A DNA stretch of 64,000 nt from Melitaea cinxia (lineage: Eukaryota; Arthropoda; Insecta; Lepidoptera; Nymphalidae): positions 12,400,508-12,464,507 of the forward strand of contig NC_059408.1 of assembly GCF_905220565.1 (NCBI RefSeq). The letters run 5' to 3'. Shown piece by piece: positions 45,416-56,548 of the stretch (within the stretch, counting starts at the first letter, position 1; the number at the start of each line of letters is the position of its first letter). The translations under genes were made by a program, and so were the position numbers. The notes beneath the pieces were generated by a model. It was not told the origin of the DNA and made no database searches. It saw only the letters and a program-made list of their open reading frames with translations.

Positions 45416-46384
45416 TTTATAAAAACATAGAAGGCAAAACTATTGAATGAATTTGAATGAAACTGGGGACGATTTGAGTTCATACTACGATGGGATTTGA
45501 TACTTTTTATTCTAAAATTCAATAGGTTTCTTTTTTCGAAAAAATTAACGAGAGTCAAAATATGTTATCGCAAGAATGGTTGAGTATATAGCTAGTGGGA
45601 AAATACCCGTCACCAGTTAAGGTAATCGTAATTAATTGGAAATAAAGTTCCTTTAATTCAAAGAAACATTTAGTTCAAAATACTGCATAAAGTTCGTATA
45701 AAATAGACTTGAATTAAGTTTACCTTTTATTGTGAGGAGCGAAGTTCGCTAGTGCAAACGCGAAGTTCACGCGCTATGTCGTAAGTCTTGTCAAATTACA
45801 GAGGACAGCAATGTGCCTAATTCTAGAGAATACTGCGCAGGAGTTTTCTATTAGTAAATGTGGTTTTAGATTGAGGTTACGTTGCGTTGTTGAGCGATTT
45901 AATTAATTTCCTTTTTTAATGTATATAAGTGAATTAAACTTAATTGTAAGTCAAGTATTAATGTAAGCATTTAAAATTTTACTGCTGTAAGTTATTTTGT
46001 TTTAAAATTAGATGAGCTGCGCGGCCGCACTTGCATTTAAAATTATCGTGATTACGTGATGTTTCATTCCTATATTTTAAAATTATTGCATTAGATGTGA
46101 TCGAAAACAGCGAGCTGGTGCTCGAAAATTTTAACGTAATATCTAATGTTTGTGTAAAAATATTCTCCTCAAAAGTGGTACGTAAAAGGCCACAAAATGA
46201 ATGATTATTAACTATATTTGAATCCATAATATTACTCTACAAATGTTGAGTTCTTTTCACTTTACGATACTTCGAAATATCCTCAATTTATAATATAAAA
46301 ATACCGTCTAAAACAGGTTTTTGAATTTCCTTTTTTCCATTAAAAATAAAAACTCCCAAGAAACACCTAAAAATTACAAAAGTA
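45416..46384. other. Unannotated DNA
   Basis: Includes GCGAAGTTCGCTAGTGCAAA near 45740, reminiscent of a Helitron 3' end but lacking a proper CTAG boundary. Confidence 0.35.
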
Positions 46385-46560
46385 AGAATGCTAAATCTCT
46401 GCTCCCGTGTAGTGTGTCCCGGGTGCAAGCAGCGCAGTGTAGGACAGCATTCCTCGCGACCGCAGCCACACGCGCGCCTGAATTAATCACAATTATGTGA
46501 CAGCGAGGGTGTGATTGTGATGGAAGGATGCGCTGCGCACGAGTCGTGGCGTAATGATCT
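46385..46560. other. GC-rich island, possible exon or regulatory element
   Basis: A sharp GC rise. On the minus strand an acceptor-like TTAATTCAG precedes 28 open codons ending in TAG; on the plus strand a 36-codon stretch is open too. Also AATCACAAT and GTGTGATTGTGA lie as near-inverted motifs at 46486-46523. Coding and regulatory readings are equally possible. Confidence 0.3.
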
Positions 46561-46730
46561 TACACTGTGTTTGATATTACCTTAAAGTAATTTAAAGATA
46601 ATTAACGTATCGATTTCTAGATTAATAGTTTATTTTCATTGTATAAATTTTTAACCTAGATGATGAAATTGTAACAGAAAAAAATATGTAAATTTTTTCG
46701 ACTGAATTTAGCGTTAGCTTATGTTTAATG

Positions 46731-47059
46731 GTTAAAGCTGTGTGGTTACCGCAGTAAAGAATTTAGCCATCCCCTCTCTTCCCGTGGGTGTCGTAGGGGG
46801 CGACTAGTGGTAACACAGTTCCACTTGGAACTTAAAAAGCCGACCGATGGCGGGATAACCATCCAACTGCTGGCTTTGAAATACACAGGCCGAAGACAGG
46901 CAGCAGCGTCTTCGGTGCAACAAAGCCAGCTCAGCGGTCACTAACCCGCCTGCCCAGCGTGGTGACTATGGAAAAAACACATAAGTTCATGCCGATTTTG
47001 GCGCGAATTTGGAGAGGCCTATGTCCAGCAGTGGACAGGCTGAAGTGATTGATTGATTG
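46731..47059 (+). mobile_element. 0.3-kb retroposon, family V
   Basis: GCTGTGTGGTTACCGCAGTA through GGCCTATGTCCAGCAGTGGA and AGGCTGAAGTGATTGATTGA; here the tail is GATT-type. Flanked by ATGTTTAATG at 46721-46730 and 47060-47069. Confidence 0.85.
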
Positions 47060-47289
47060 ATGTTTAATGTTTGTATTAGCATGCAAATTTGTAGACCAAA
47101 AGACTAAGACTAGTCTGGGCGTTTAAAACAACAATATTATGATTTTCGATGACTCAATTTTACGCTAATCACTATTTCAATTATGTTTGTATTCATACAA
47201 AACTTTCTCTTAGTCTGGGCGATTTTGTTTGTCATGTGTATGAATCCGGACCCTCGAAATGAAAGTAACTGACATATACCACAAAAAAT

Positions 47290-47530
47290 TAGCAAGTTAA
47301 AGTTGCAGTGGGTTTGGTCACTTGTGTTGCAGGAGCAATGGCCGGTGGAGAGATGTGTTCTGGATTAGAGACTGCTTATTCGCAAACGCAGTGTGGGACG
47401 TACTCTGACCCGCTGGACCGGCGATATACGTAAGATTGGCGGCGGAGGCTGGATGATACTTGCGGAAAACCGGGATGTTTAGTGCGAACTTCGGGAGACC
47501 AGGTCCAGCAGTGGACTGCGATAGGTTGAC
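47290..47530 (+). pseudogene. LINE (RTE-like) C-terminal fragment with 3' end
   Basis: The frame shows RKRSVGRTLTRWTGDIRKIG and GGGWMILAENRDV, the end of a retrotransposon endonuclease/reverse transcriptase, with stops elsewhere in the piece. It runs into GACCAGGTCCAGCAGTGGAC and ATAGGTTGA, the same 3' sequence as family V and the SINEs. The minus-strand copy at 56278-56548 is the same lineage. Upstream domains are absent. Confidence 0.75.
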
Positions 47531-49792
47531 TTGTGATACCTAATTAGACTATGACTAATAATATTTTTTTTTGAAATACTCATAAGACTATCACTTTAAA
47601 AATTCATAAATTGATGATGATCATCACACAATAATTTATTAATATACCCATATAAAAGACAAATAGTTGAAAAATCACGTGAAAACAATTATAGAGGTCA
47701 CAAGTGCTCTATCAGATAGCGGTAGAGGCTGCATTGTCTCGGCGATATCATCTTATACGTATGTAACGAGGACCGCGGTGGTCCGGTGCAGAAACGCCAA
47801 TATTTCATGTCGCGGCATTCCGACGGCCGAACGAGATATTACCCGTCATATTAGACTAAGAGATATCCTTCTACAGTTGGATGTAATTAGGACTGGATTT
47901 TTTTAAATTATATATATATATATATATATTTTGTATTTTTTGGGAGTTAGTTTAGTGGTTAGAAGTTGTGTCTACAAGAAAGTTGCAAGGTCAGTTTCTA
48001 GTTAATTATTGAATTTAATAGTTTTTCAATTAAGATATTTACAATCCAGAGTGCCCCTATCGTGCGTGGGAATCTTAAATTGATTAGTTCGAGTGTGGTA
48101 TATCAACGATAAATTTCAAGTTGGAAACGTATTCTATTAACTTAAACTTAGGTATTAGTTGAAGTCTCAGTTAGAAACATAGTACTTAATTAAATTATTA
48201 AATAAATTAATCAATCAATTTATTAATTTACTTTTTTATGTCGGTAGTGTTACGTGAACTAGAAAGTGACGTTAAGAACCTACGAGTATGAAAGCGTCAT
48301 TCGGACTTATACACTCTAATTTTAACTACAGCAAATTTTAAATTTCTCCATACGCTTAATATTTTTAATAGAAAGTACCAAAAATAATTTATAATATAGT
48401 AGTGTATATTATTTCTAAACAGCCTTTTATTATGATATCAACTAATTCCCTATCACCTTTACACCCCCCCCCCCCCCCTCCCCGATAATATACCGGTAAA
48501 CGTGTTTGTAAAGCAAGTAAACTATTTCATCAAATACAAATTAAGATTCGAATCATTTACAAGGTAATTTCACTACCAAACGGGTCCAGAACAAATTCAT
48601 AAACAAACGCACCCACGCGCGGATCGTAGTTTTATCATTAACGCGAGCATTGGCGTACGAAATAAGAACGTAGTTACCCGCAATATCCGTGTTTCAGTGA
48701 TATTATATCATCTGTCTGGCTCTAGGTGTAACCTGTATTAGGGTTGACGTACAATGGGAAGTGTTACAACCTGCGATAAAGTTCTTAGGCTGGAGCAACA
48801 GGCATTTCGCCTTTAAGTAAGGTACGTACAGGGTATAATCCGCAACGTTCCACATACTATTGATGGCTATAAATACGAGTTACGTTAATTGTGACATCTG
48901 TATATTTCCTGTTTGTGTTTGTTTTCTGTTTTATTTAGGACAACATTTGTTGAAATTTAAAACTGTTATATCACAATGTTCCCAGTTTTTTTTTGAAGAT
49001 TGATACAGATATTTTAACCGTTTTTAACCGTACGGTAAATTTATTGAGACAGGTAGTGAAGAAATATATTGCTCAAATCACACATACACTTACATACATA
49101 CACTTACACTCACACATACACTAACTAATTCACATATACTTGATTTCTTATTTAGCATCTCATGCTTTATTACTTTTGTAAGATTGTATCTGTTGTAAAA
49201 GCATTTACTGGAACTCTTTCTTACAAAACGGCTGCTTACGCTTGTTTGTCACCATAGTGATATAAAAATGTTGATAGAAATGTTAGAATTTACCTACAAC
49301 CTTTTTCATAAACACAAACAGGGGTTTTATCTAAATCGTCAAAGCCTCTGCTAACGCAATTCGCATTAGCGGATCCTTCTGATACTTTATCGTGGTGAGA
49401 AGTAATATAAAAAAAACACTAAAATATCTAAAAAAAATAAATAATTACACGATCTCATTGCACCCCTGTCCGGTCCGTAGATAATACAGTAACACGCAGA
49501 TAACAATGCACCTCCCGGGCGGGGATTGGTTGAAAGGATTTCATTAGCGCTCGCGGAACGGCTAACAATGATTCATCTCAGATGTGGGTCATGTACAGAT
49601 TGCGTTATGTTATCTTGATTATAAACATAAGGCAAATTTATTTTATATATTATAAACTTACTAAATATGATACATTTAGCTTGAAATATCTATTTATAAA
49701 AACGGGTTCTACTACGACTTAAACAACACATTATTTGTTGTCAGAATTGCAGTAGTTATTAGCAACACTTAAGCGTACAATTTGTGTATCTA
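47531..49792. other. Unannotated DNA with simple repeats
   Basis: (TA)n at 47909-47929, a 15-base C-run at 48464-48478, ACAC/ACTTACA runs at 49080-49130, and GC-richer patches at 48600-48720 and 49460-49620. No gene seen. Confidence 0.4.
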
Positions 49793-50136
49793 CGCTTCAG
49801 CCTGTAATATCCCACTACTGGGCATAGGCCTCTTTCCCCATGTAGGAGAAGGATCAGAGCTTAATCCACCACGCTGCTCCAATGCGGGTTGGCGGATATA
49901 TTCCCTACTATGAGTAACGATCGCTATCAGGTGTACATGATAACAACCGGGACCGACGGCTTAACGTGCTCTCCGAGGCACGGTGGGGAAACCCACAAAG
50001 ACTGCACAAACACCCAGACCACGGCAAACACCTGTATGGCCAATACAAATGTTTGTCATGTGCGGGGATCGAACCCGCAACCGCCAGCGCAATAGGTACA
50101 ATCCATAGCTGTAACCGTTGCGACAACGCGGCGCGG
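49793..50136 (-). mobile_element. SINE family A, full-length
   Basis: About 340 bp. The minus strand starts CCGCGTTGTCGCAACGGTTA (A-box region) and has B box GGGTTCGATCCCCGC, then CATTTGTATTGGCCATACAG, GGGTTTCCCCACCGTGCCTC, GTCGGTCCCGGTTGTTATCA, CGTTACTCATAGTAGGGAAT, GCGTGGTGGATTAAGCTCTG and the tail GGCCTATGCCCAGTAGTGGG ATATTACAGGCTGAAGCG. It is the reference copy for fragments at 6800, 12700, 19955 and 25729. Open frames on both strands are shadows. Confidence 0.9.
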
Positions 50137-50364
50137 CGTGTGGATCTATAAAACTTTAGCATGGATGAGATGAATGATAGATAATGAATAATAAAGATGA
50201 GAGATAGTGAGTTAAATGAATGATTAAACACAAAAATAAATTATCAAGGAAAATCGAACTTATGTAATAATATACCGATATGAGATGAGGCGAGTTTTCT
50301 ATAATGTACAATGAAGTAAAATCATACTGAATTTCGTTTAATTTGAATCAATTGTTTCGGTATT

Positions 50365-50540
50365 TTATACTGGTAGGGCACGGCAAGAAATATATTGCTC
50401 CTATTTTCCTCCTCCCATCCAATTTGGAACATCCCAATTTAGAACTACTGCTTTCTGTTGTGTTCCTGTGTGTGAGTAAGGCGTCAGAGCGTTTAGGAGA
50501 ATCGGGAGTAGAGTCAGCAACGCACTTGCAACGCTCCATC
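50365..50540 (+). mobile_element. Repeat family Z, 5' part
   Basis: ACTGGTAGGGCACGGCAAGA, TGTTGTGTTCCTGTGTGTGA, GTAAGGCGTCAGAGC and CAACGCACTTGCAACGCTCC follow the order of the copies at 53714 and 59629. Confidence 0.65.
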
Positions 50541-51149
50541 TGCTTGTTTTCCACCTTTATAGTATAAAAAATGACGCGTGGCCAATACACAAGTACACAC
50601 ATAACATAGTACACAGATAAACACAAAATTTGAATACCCATTGTAGGATGACGTCTTTACAAAATTCCAATATGCCTTCGGTGTATGGCGTTGGATCTGT
50701 TTCAGTTTTATTACTATTATTACAAATATGTATATAATATTTAATGTGTTATTGTAAGCGAACATTAATAAACCTAAATAAGTAAATTTGTCAACTAAAT
50801 ATTTTATTTACCGAGCCTTTATGTCTTATCTGTATATTACTCCAAACGGCTAAATTGTAGCCCCTTAGCTGCAGGTTACCTCAGAATATATTGTATTAAT
50901 TACGTTTAAAGATACTTGTTTTTGAGAATATAAGCCCGCGTACTTATTGTAAACAGAAATTCGATAAAAATTATAAGTTTTATTAATAGGATGTGTGTGT
51001 AGTTTTATTGACGTTTTTAGTGGTAATGTAATATGTCAAAATAAGTGTTTATAAAATTGTCGTTAAACTATAATTTTTTTTGTCAAACATTGGAGTATTT
51101 TACATTCATGACGTTACACTAAAGTAGTGATAAATCGTTTTATATATCT
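50541..51149. other. Unannotated DNA
   Basis: AT-rich, nothing recognised. Confidence 0.4.
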
Positions 51150-51253
51150 CTCTCTCTTGTCGGTCCTTCATGTCTGAGGATCGTGGTCAGCATTAGGGTT
51201 GCATTTGGAGCGGATGATTTGCCTCCACCGGTTTTTGTCCATGGCGTCTCTTA
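51150..51253 (-). pseudogene. LINE protein, extreme C-terminal fragment
   Basis: The minus strand reads RDAMDKNRWRQIIRSKCNPN, then a short tail and stop, a typical end of insect endonuclease/reverse transcriptase proteins. Only about 30 codons remain, followed by a CT-rich simple tail. Confidence 0.55.
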
Positions 51254-52949
51254 CGACTTAAAACTTAGTGGTAAAGTGGTGCAAACTTTTCATTTTATGT
51301 AAATAAAGAAAAACTTACTCATCCAATGTATTATGTAAGCGCACAAAAAAAAAAAACTAACTGGATCATGTGTGCACAACACTTTACTTCGGAAAATATA
51401 AGTTAAAATATTAAGTAAACTAAATATGTAGTCAGAGTTATCTTAGCACACTCCATTACACATTACAACTCATTTACTTCTAAAAGAGATAGTTCAAAAT
51501 TGCTTGTCAATCGCTTATCTATGGATTATCCTTTAACTTACAAAACTTATAATCAATCGATTAACAAAATAAAATACTTTATTGTCTTAGAATAAGGTAT
51601 ATATTTGAGTAGAATCTAGTTGAGTAACTGCAAAAAATTACTTTGTAAGCGGAGCCCACGTTCCTGTGACGTTTATATTTATCGGCGCTGGTGCACAGCG
51701 TCCAAACACGGGAACTTGGCGCGAATGTGACCCACATGTTAATCGTGTGGCTTTTCTACGACGAATATTGAAATTTTTTGTTTATAAATATACAAACGAT
51801 AGTTTCATGTTTTGATATGTGACTAAAACTTAGGTAAAGCTTAAGTAGTGTATACAACACTATTAATATCTTTGTATACAATAAACTAGTTCACAATAAA
51901 CTTTTTCCCATTTATTATCTGTATATTACTCCAAATAGCAATGCCTTCTAGAAATGGATCTCCAAAGAGGTCTTGTTAAATTAATCTAGATCTGACTAGT
52001 TATTTGCATATGACGCGTTTTTCAATGTCACGTAATGGTGTAAAAATATGTAATTAGTTTAAGTTGTGTATCGCTATTAATATATTTTGGTGATATAATC
52101 GTCGCAATGAAGCTGCACTCTGGCTATTGGCGATCACGAGCGTCGTGTCCGCTTATTAACGCTACAGGGGCGATATATCACGCCGCTCATATGCCGTTGA
52201 GCGTCATACTCCCCTCCACAGATAGTGGAACTTATAGAGACTACTCTAAATAGTACTTCGTACCTCATAATTGCAGTTTAAAATTTTATTTCTTTAAGTA
52301 GCGAAAAGGTAAAATAACATGATAAATGGTTATTTTTGTCCATAGACTTTGGTTCTTTTAGAGTAGTTAGGCTTGTTTCTTTTTAATTAATAAATTATAA
52401 AAGTAATAAAAAAGTTAATATTCCCACCTTTCTAGCGATATAGGTATGTTGGAGATAAAAATGTTGCAGAAAAGCGCACAAATTTATAATTTTATAATTA
52501 AATGCTAAGTTGCAGTGTCTTCAGATGGACTTTTGTTTTTCTTCATGTATGAAAGGCATGAAGCCATTTTTTAGTATCAAGTCAAGTCTAACCTTAAACA
52601 AGGCTATGGTATTTAAGGCATTGTATCGTAAGGAGGAAGTGATTTATTTAGAGCAAGCGCCGACCGTATATCTGACGGTCGTGGCTCTGCCTGACCATTT
52701 ACAGGCTGATTGTGTGGTCACCCGATGAGCTATTGACCACGCGCGGCTTCTAACGAGTACCACTTGTAATTTGTATGAACCTGTCGTTTATTTGCTGAGA
52801 GACACCTGTTAGACAATAATTGTTTTCTTGCAAACGAATAATCCCGACGCCAATTAACATTGACAGATAATAGATAAAAAGATGACTCAAAAACTACTAG
52901 TCAGATTTCGGTCAAACCTAAATGGGATCATATGACAAACCTTTAAATA
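51254..52949. other. Unannotated DNA
   Basis: A GC-richer patch lies at 52100-52215. No gene or repeat recognised. Confidence 0.4.
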
Positions 52950-53176
52950 CAAAAAGTGTGTATCAGCCCCGACGCACGGCTGGAGTTTACTCCTTCAGAT
53001 CGACTGTCTAAATAGGCACAAAAAGGATTACTAGCCTAAAAAAAGATTAATGCCATATCAAATGCTAAATAAAATAATTAAATAACGTCATCTAACCCAA
53101 TAGGGTTCCGATAGATGGCGCACAAAAATGTGAAGAAGCCATTCGTTCAGTAGATTTTAACCCTCATATTTTTTTC
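52950..53176. repeat. Dispersed repeat Q, uninterrupted copy
   Basis: Matches the flanks of the nest at 3050-4144 and lacks the inserted P element, so it preserves the empty site AATAGGCACAAAAAGGATTA. Confidence 0.7.
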
Positions 53177-53177
53177 A

Positions 53178-53316
53178 TACCTTACCTTACCTACTTACTA
53201 CCTTACCTTACTTACTACCTTACCTACTTACTTACTACCCTACCTTACTTACTACCTTACCTACTACTTACTACCTTACTTACTTACTACTTTACCTACT
53301 TACTTACCTTACCTTA
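53178..53316. repeat. CTTAC/CTAC minisatellite
   Basis: Irregular mix of CTTAC, CTACTTAC and CCTTAC units over about 140 bases, at the right edge of repeat Q. Confidence 0.95.
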
Positions 53317-53713
53317 TGAAAATTGATTTTTAAGGAGTAAACTCCAATAAACTCCAAAAGAATCATCAAAATTGGTACAACCAGTAAAAGTTGTTCTAGT
53401 TAACTATATTGAATAAATGTAATTCTGTAAGATGGATCGTGACTGTCTTTATAAATGTTATGTTAAAAAGTGCCTTCGTAAATGTATGCATTTTTGTTTC
53501 CGTTTCTTAACACTGGTGGCGCCCTTCTTCTTCCTTTGTAACGTGTCAAGCGCTAGTTATCGAAATAAAATATCATGTTCTTTTAGAAATCTAACCTAAC
53601 TTTCATTGAAACATTGCCGAGATCCAATGAACTAGATAACTACTACTAAAATTTAAAACAAACATTTGACGCAAGAGGTAGATAATGACAATTAAAGTCA
53701 ACGCAAATAAACT
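53317..53713. other. Unannotated DNA
   Basis: Nothing recognised. Confidence 0.4.
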
Positions 53714-54000
53714 GAGGTAGGGTATAGCAGGAAATTTCCTGCTCAAATTATGGAGCAGCCCAACTGGGGTAGTACCTCGACCTTACAGAATATCATAGGT
53801 AATTAGCACTGTTTTCAAGCAGTGTTGTGTTCCTGTTGGTGAGTAAGGTGACCAGAGCTACTGGGTGGAATTGTGGTTATCCGCGCTCGCGATGCTTCCT
53901 GGTGTTGTCAACGTCTGTAAGTTACGGTAATCGCTTACTATCAGGTAAGCCGTACACTTGTTTGCTGATCTAGTCACATAAAAAAAATATAAAAAAAAAA
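53714..54000 (+). mobile_element. Repeat family Z, most complete copy
   Basis: GAGGTAGGGTATAGCAGGAA, TTTCCTGCTCAAATTATGGA, GCAGCCCAACTGGGGTAGTA, CAAGCAGTGTTGTGTTCCTG, TTACGGTAATCGCTTACTAT, CAGGTAAGCC, then an A-rich tail. Remembered as a widespread lepidopteran LINE 3' end (perhaps CR1/Zenon-type); no coding part is present here. Confidence 0.7.
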
Positions 54001-54459
54001 CTTAATAGGAATATTATAAATGACTATTTCATACCAAAAATGGAAGAAACAAAAACAAATCTTTTCACAAGTCTACAAAGTTAATAGAAATCATCAAATC
54101 TCGCACGACTCTATATAACATCAGCGGATAATGCAATTTATTTTGTAAAGCACGATTTTGACACAGTGTGTATTACACTATGATCTAGAACACAACAGGT
54201 TGATTAACCAGTCCGCTATTCGGGTGCGCGAGCGCATGCCGACGTGACTGGTCGGCGTTTTCATTAAAATACCTCCCGCTTCAAAGAGAATATGTGTATA
54301 TTATGTAACTATCCATGTATTTTATTTATTACGGACCTGTTGTTGAAATACAAGTTTTGTTATGTTTCGCTACAATCATTTGTTGTATTCGTATGATAGT
54401 ATATGCACGAGAGTATATGATTCTCGTACCTAATAGTATTTACGTGACACGTGTGTACA
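54001..54459. other. Unannotated DNA
   Basis: A GC-rich patch at 54195-54285 has no assigned function. Confidence 0.4.
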
Positions 54460-54777
54460 TCTATATATTAATACGTGAAGCAAAAACTTTGTACCCCTTT
54501 TTACGTAAATTGCGCGAACGGAGGAGTATGAAATTTCGCACACTTATAGTTTGTATAGAGAAATAATACAGAATGCTAATATTTTTTTTTAAATTTTGCA
54601 TAATAAATACATTAAATCAATTAAAAAAAAAAAACATTACACACAATACTATGTATTTGAAATACATACTGTAGTCAAATTGAAATTTTTAAAAAAAGGT
54701 TCTTTATATTCATTATAATTAGATTTTTTCAATATTTTTTAATTATGGTCGAATTTCGACCACTAGGCGACCGCTAG
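54460..54777 (+). mobile_element. Complete short Helitron
   Basis: A/TCTATATATTAATACGTGAA start and CCGCTAG/T end, with the hairpin GGTCGAATTTCGACC at 54747-54761. 318 bp. The inverted 5' part of the same family lies at 63590-63707. An 83-codon frame overlapping the left end is chance. Confidence 0.9.
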
Positions 54778-55204
54778 TATACTTGAATACTTGACGATGA
54801 CGAAATAATATAAAGGGAAAAACGCCATATTTTCGCAAATAATAGTATAATTGTGCTCTTGTTATAATACCTCTAATAAATAATGTAATTAGTTTTATTT
54901 TAGTAAGACAAACCATTTATTATTATTTATTTAATATAATCGTAAATTTTCAGAAAAACTAATCTCAGATATAACAAAAGAAATGACGTGTCTCTAGTAA
55001 TTTCAACCTCGTACTGTATCGTTCCTGATAAGTCATAACTCGTAGTACGATCGTTAAAAGCTCTTGTAATGTGGTGAACCTTGTGTGCTGCAATTATTTA
55101 TTATTAATATTATATATAGGTACTTCAGTAAAAAATACATTTTACAATCGGTCTAACTATTCTTATATTTCCTTTTGTTTGATTATGTATAATCATTAAA
55201 TAGT

Positions 55205-55397
55205 GTAATAACAAAGTCGCTTCCTGCTGTCTGTACCTATGCTTAGATTTTTAAAACTACGCAACGGATTTTGATGCGGTTTTCTTAAGTAAATTGAGTA
55301 ATTCCAGAGGAAGGTTTATATGTATAATACATGCATAATATAGTAGAGGAACACTGATAGTTTTTGCAATCGTGCGTAGTCGGGGCGGGTCGCTTGT
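55205..55397 (+). mobile_element. Helitron with a mutated 3' end
   Basis: Carries AACTACGCAACGGATTTTGA, CAGAGGAAGGTTTATATGTA, TAGAGGAACACTGATAGTTT and CGGGGCGGGTCGCTTG, where the last four bases would be CTAG in an intact copy. The start is approximate. Confidence 0.6.
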
Positions 55398-55409
55398 TAT
55401 ATTATTATA

Positions 55410-55587
55410 CTAGCGACTTCTGTCCGTCCATTTTATACACTTTTTATACACGATAAGAAATCACCAACATATCAACTAAAACCTTCTCCAAAACACGCTG
55501 TATCTTATGGTATATGTTCTTCCGATTGGTTCAGTAGCTTTTTCAGTATAACCGACAAAAAAACCGACTCTCATTTATTAATATAGA
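55410..55587 (-). mobile_element. Short Helitron
   Basis: The minus strand starts TCTATATTAATAAATGAGAG at 55587 and ends GGACAGAAGTCGCTAG at 55410, between A and T. Only 12 bases separate it from the preceding Helitron. Confidence 0.75.
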
Positions 55588-56277
55588 TATATTTATTATT
55601 ACACATGGTCGATTCTTCTTAAGGTAACTTAATGGCCGTGTTTTATATGTACACAATACATGTATTATATATTTCATTGTGACATTGAATGTACTAAGAA
55701 GCGAACGGTAGTCTCGCTAACTGCGCCAATGTTCCAATATAAACACACTCGATTTTGCTTTTACTATCGTTTATGAAAGTAAGTAAATAATATTTTTAAG
55801 TAAGTACCTACCCTTATTCAAAGAATCAAAATGTGAAAGACAAAAGGTCCTATTATAAGGACGCATGTACTTCTATCGCGGGTATCGTTGCACTAACGAT
55901 ATTGTTACAGCATCCGGTTGTTATCGCAACTATTAGTTGATAATATAATAGGTAATAAATTATACGAGCCAGAATCACAAGGCGATTGTTAGATCCTAGT
56001 TACAAGGAACAATCAAGTGAGTGAGAATTAACTCGTAAAATGTAGGAAAAGAGACTAAGTTATTTAATCCTATTATACTTATTTAAATAAAAGTAATTCT
56101 CCCAAAATGTGCGACTGCACAAAATAGGATTTTTTTGGAATATTAGTTTTTGTCAGGAAAAAGTTTGTAGAAATGTAAATTGAAGAAAAAAAAAACGAAA
56201 ATGTAAGAAAAAAGAAAATATGGCGAAGCGAAATTCGCCGTGTCAGATATATGACACAATTTGATATCAGTTAGCCA
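55588..56277. other. Unannotated DNA
   Basis: GGCGAAGCGAAATTCGCC at 56222-56239 is a Helitron-like terminal hairpin followed by GTGTCAGATAT, possibly a decayed 3' end. Confidence 0.4.
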
Positions 56278-56548
56278 TTCAGTTTAGTCTATCGCAGTCC
56301 GCTGCTGAATACGATATGAGTTAGTCAGCCAGTTCAATCTATAGGCCTCTCCAAGTCCGTCCAAGATATTCCGGTTTCCCGCAGTCCTCATTCAGCTTTT
56401 TCACCGCCAATCTTACGTAGATCATTGGTCCAGCGGCCGGAGGGCGTCCCACACTGCGTTTGCCAACACGCATTCTCCACTCCAGGACATCTCTACTCCA
56501 GCAGCCATTGATCCTGCGATACAGGTGACCAGCCCACTGCCAGATATT
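56278..56548 (-). pseudogene. LINE (RTE-like) C-terminal fragment
   Basis: On the minus strand WQWAGHLYRR, WSRDVLEWRMRVGKRSVGRP, then after an indel IYVRLAVKKL and a GRTWRG end. It is the same lineage as the plus-strand piece at 47290-47530, judged by GKRSVGR and the CTTACG block. Frame breaks show that it is dead. The 3' end with GCAGCGGACTGCGATAG is at 56290-56310. Confidence 0.75.

Noticed and set aside
49889..50231. Frames of 61-107 codons on both strands
   Set aside because: They are readings of the full-length SINE A.
53178..53316. A CRISPR-like or other regular repeat array
   Set aside because: Units are only 4-8 bases and irregular, without spacers; a simple minisatellite in a eukaryotic genome.
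54315..54566. 83-codon frame
   Set aside because: Its second half lies inside the Helitron starting at 54460; the first half has no recognisable content.
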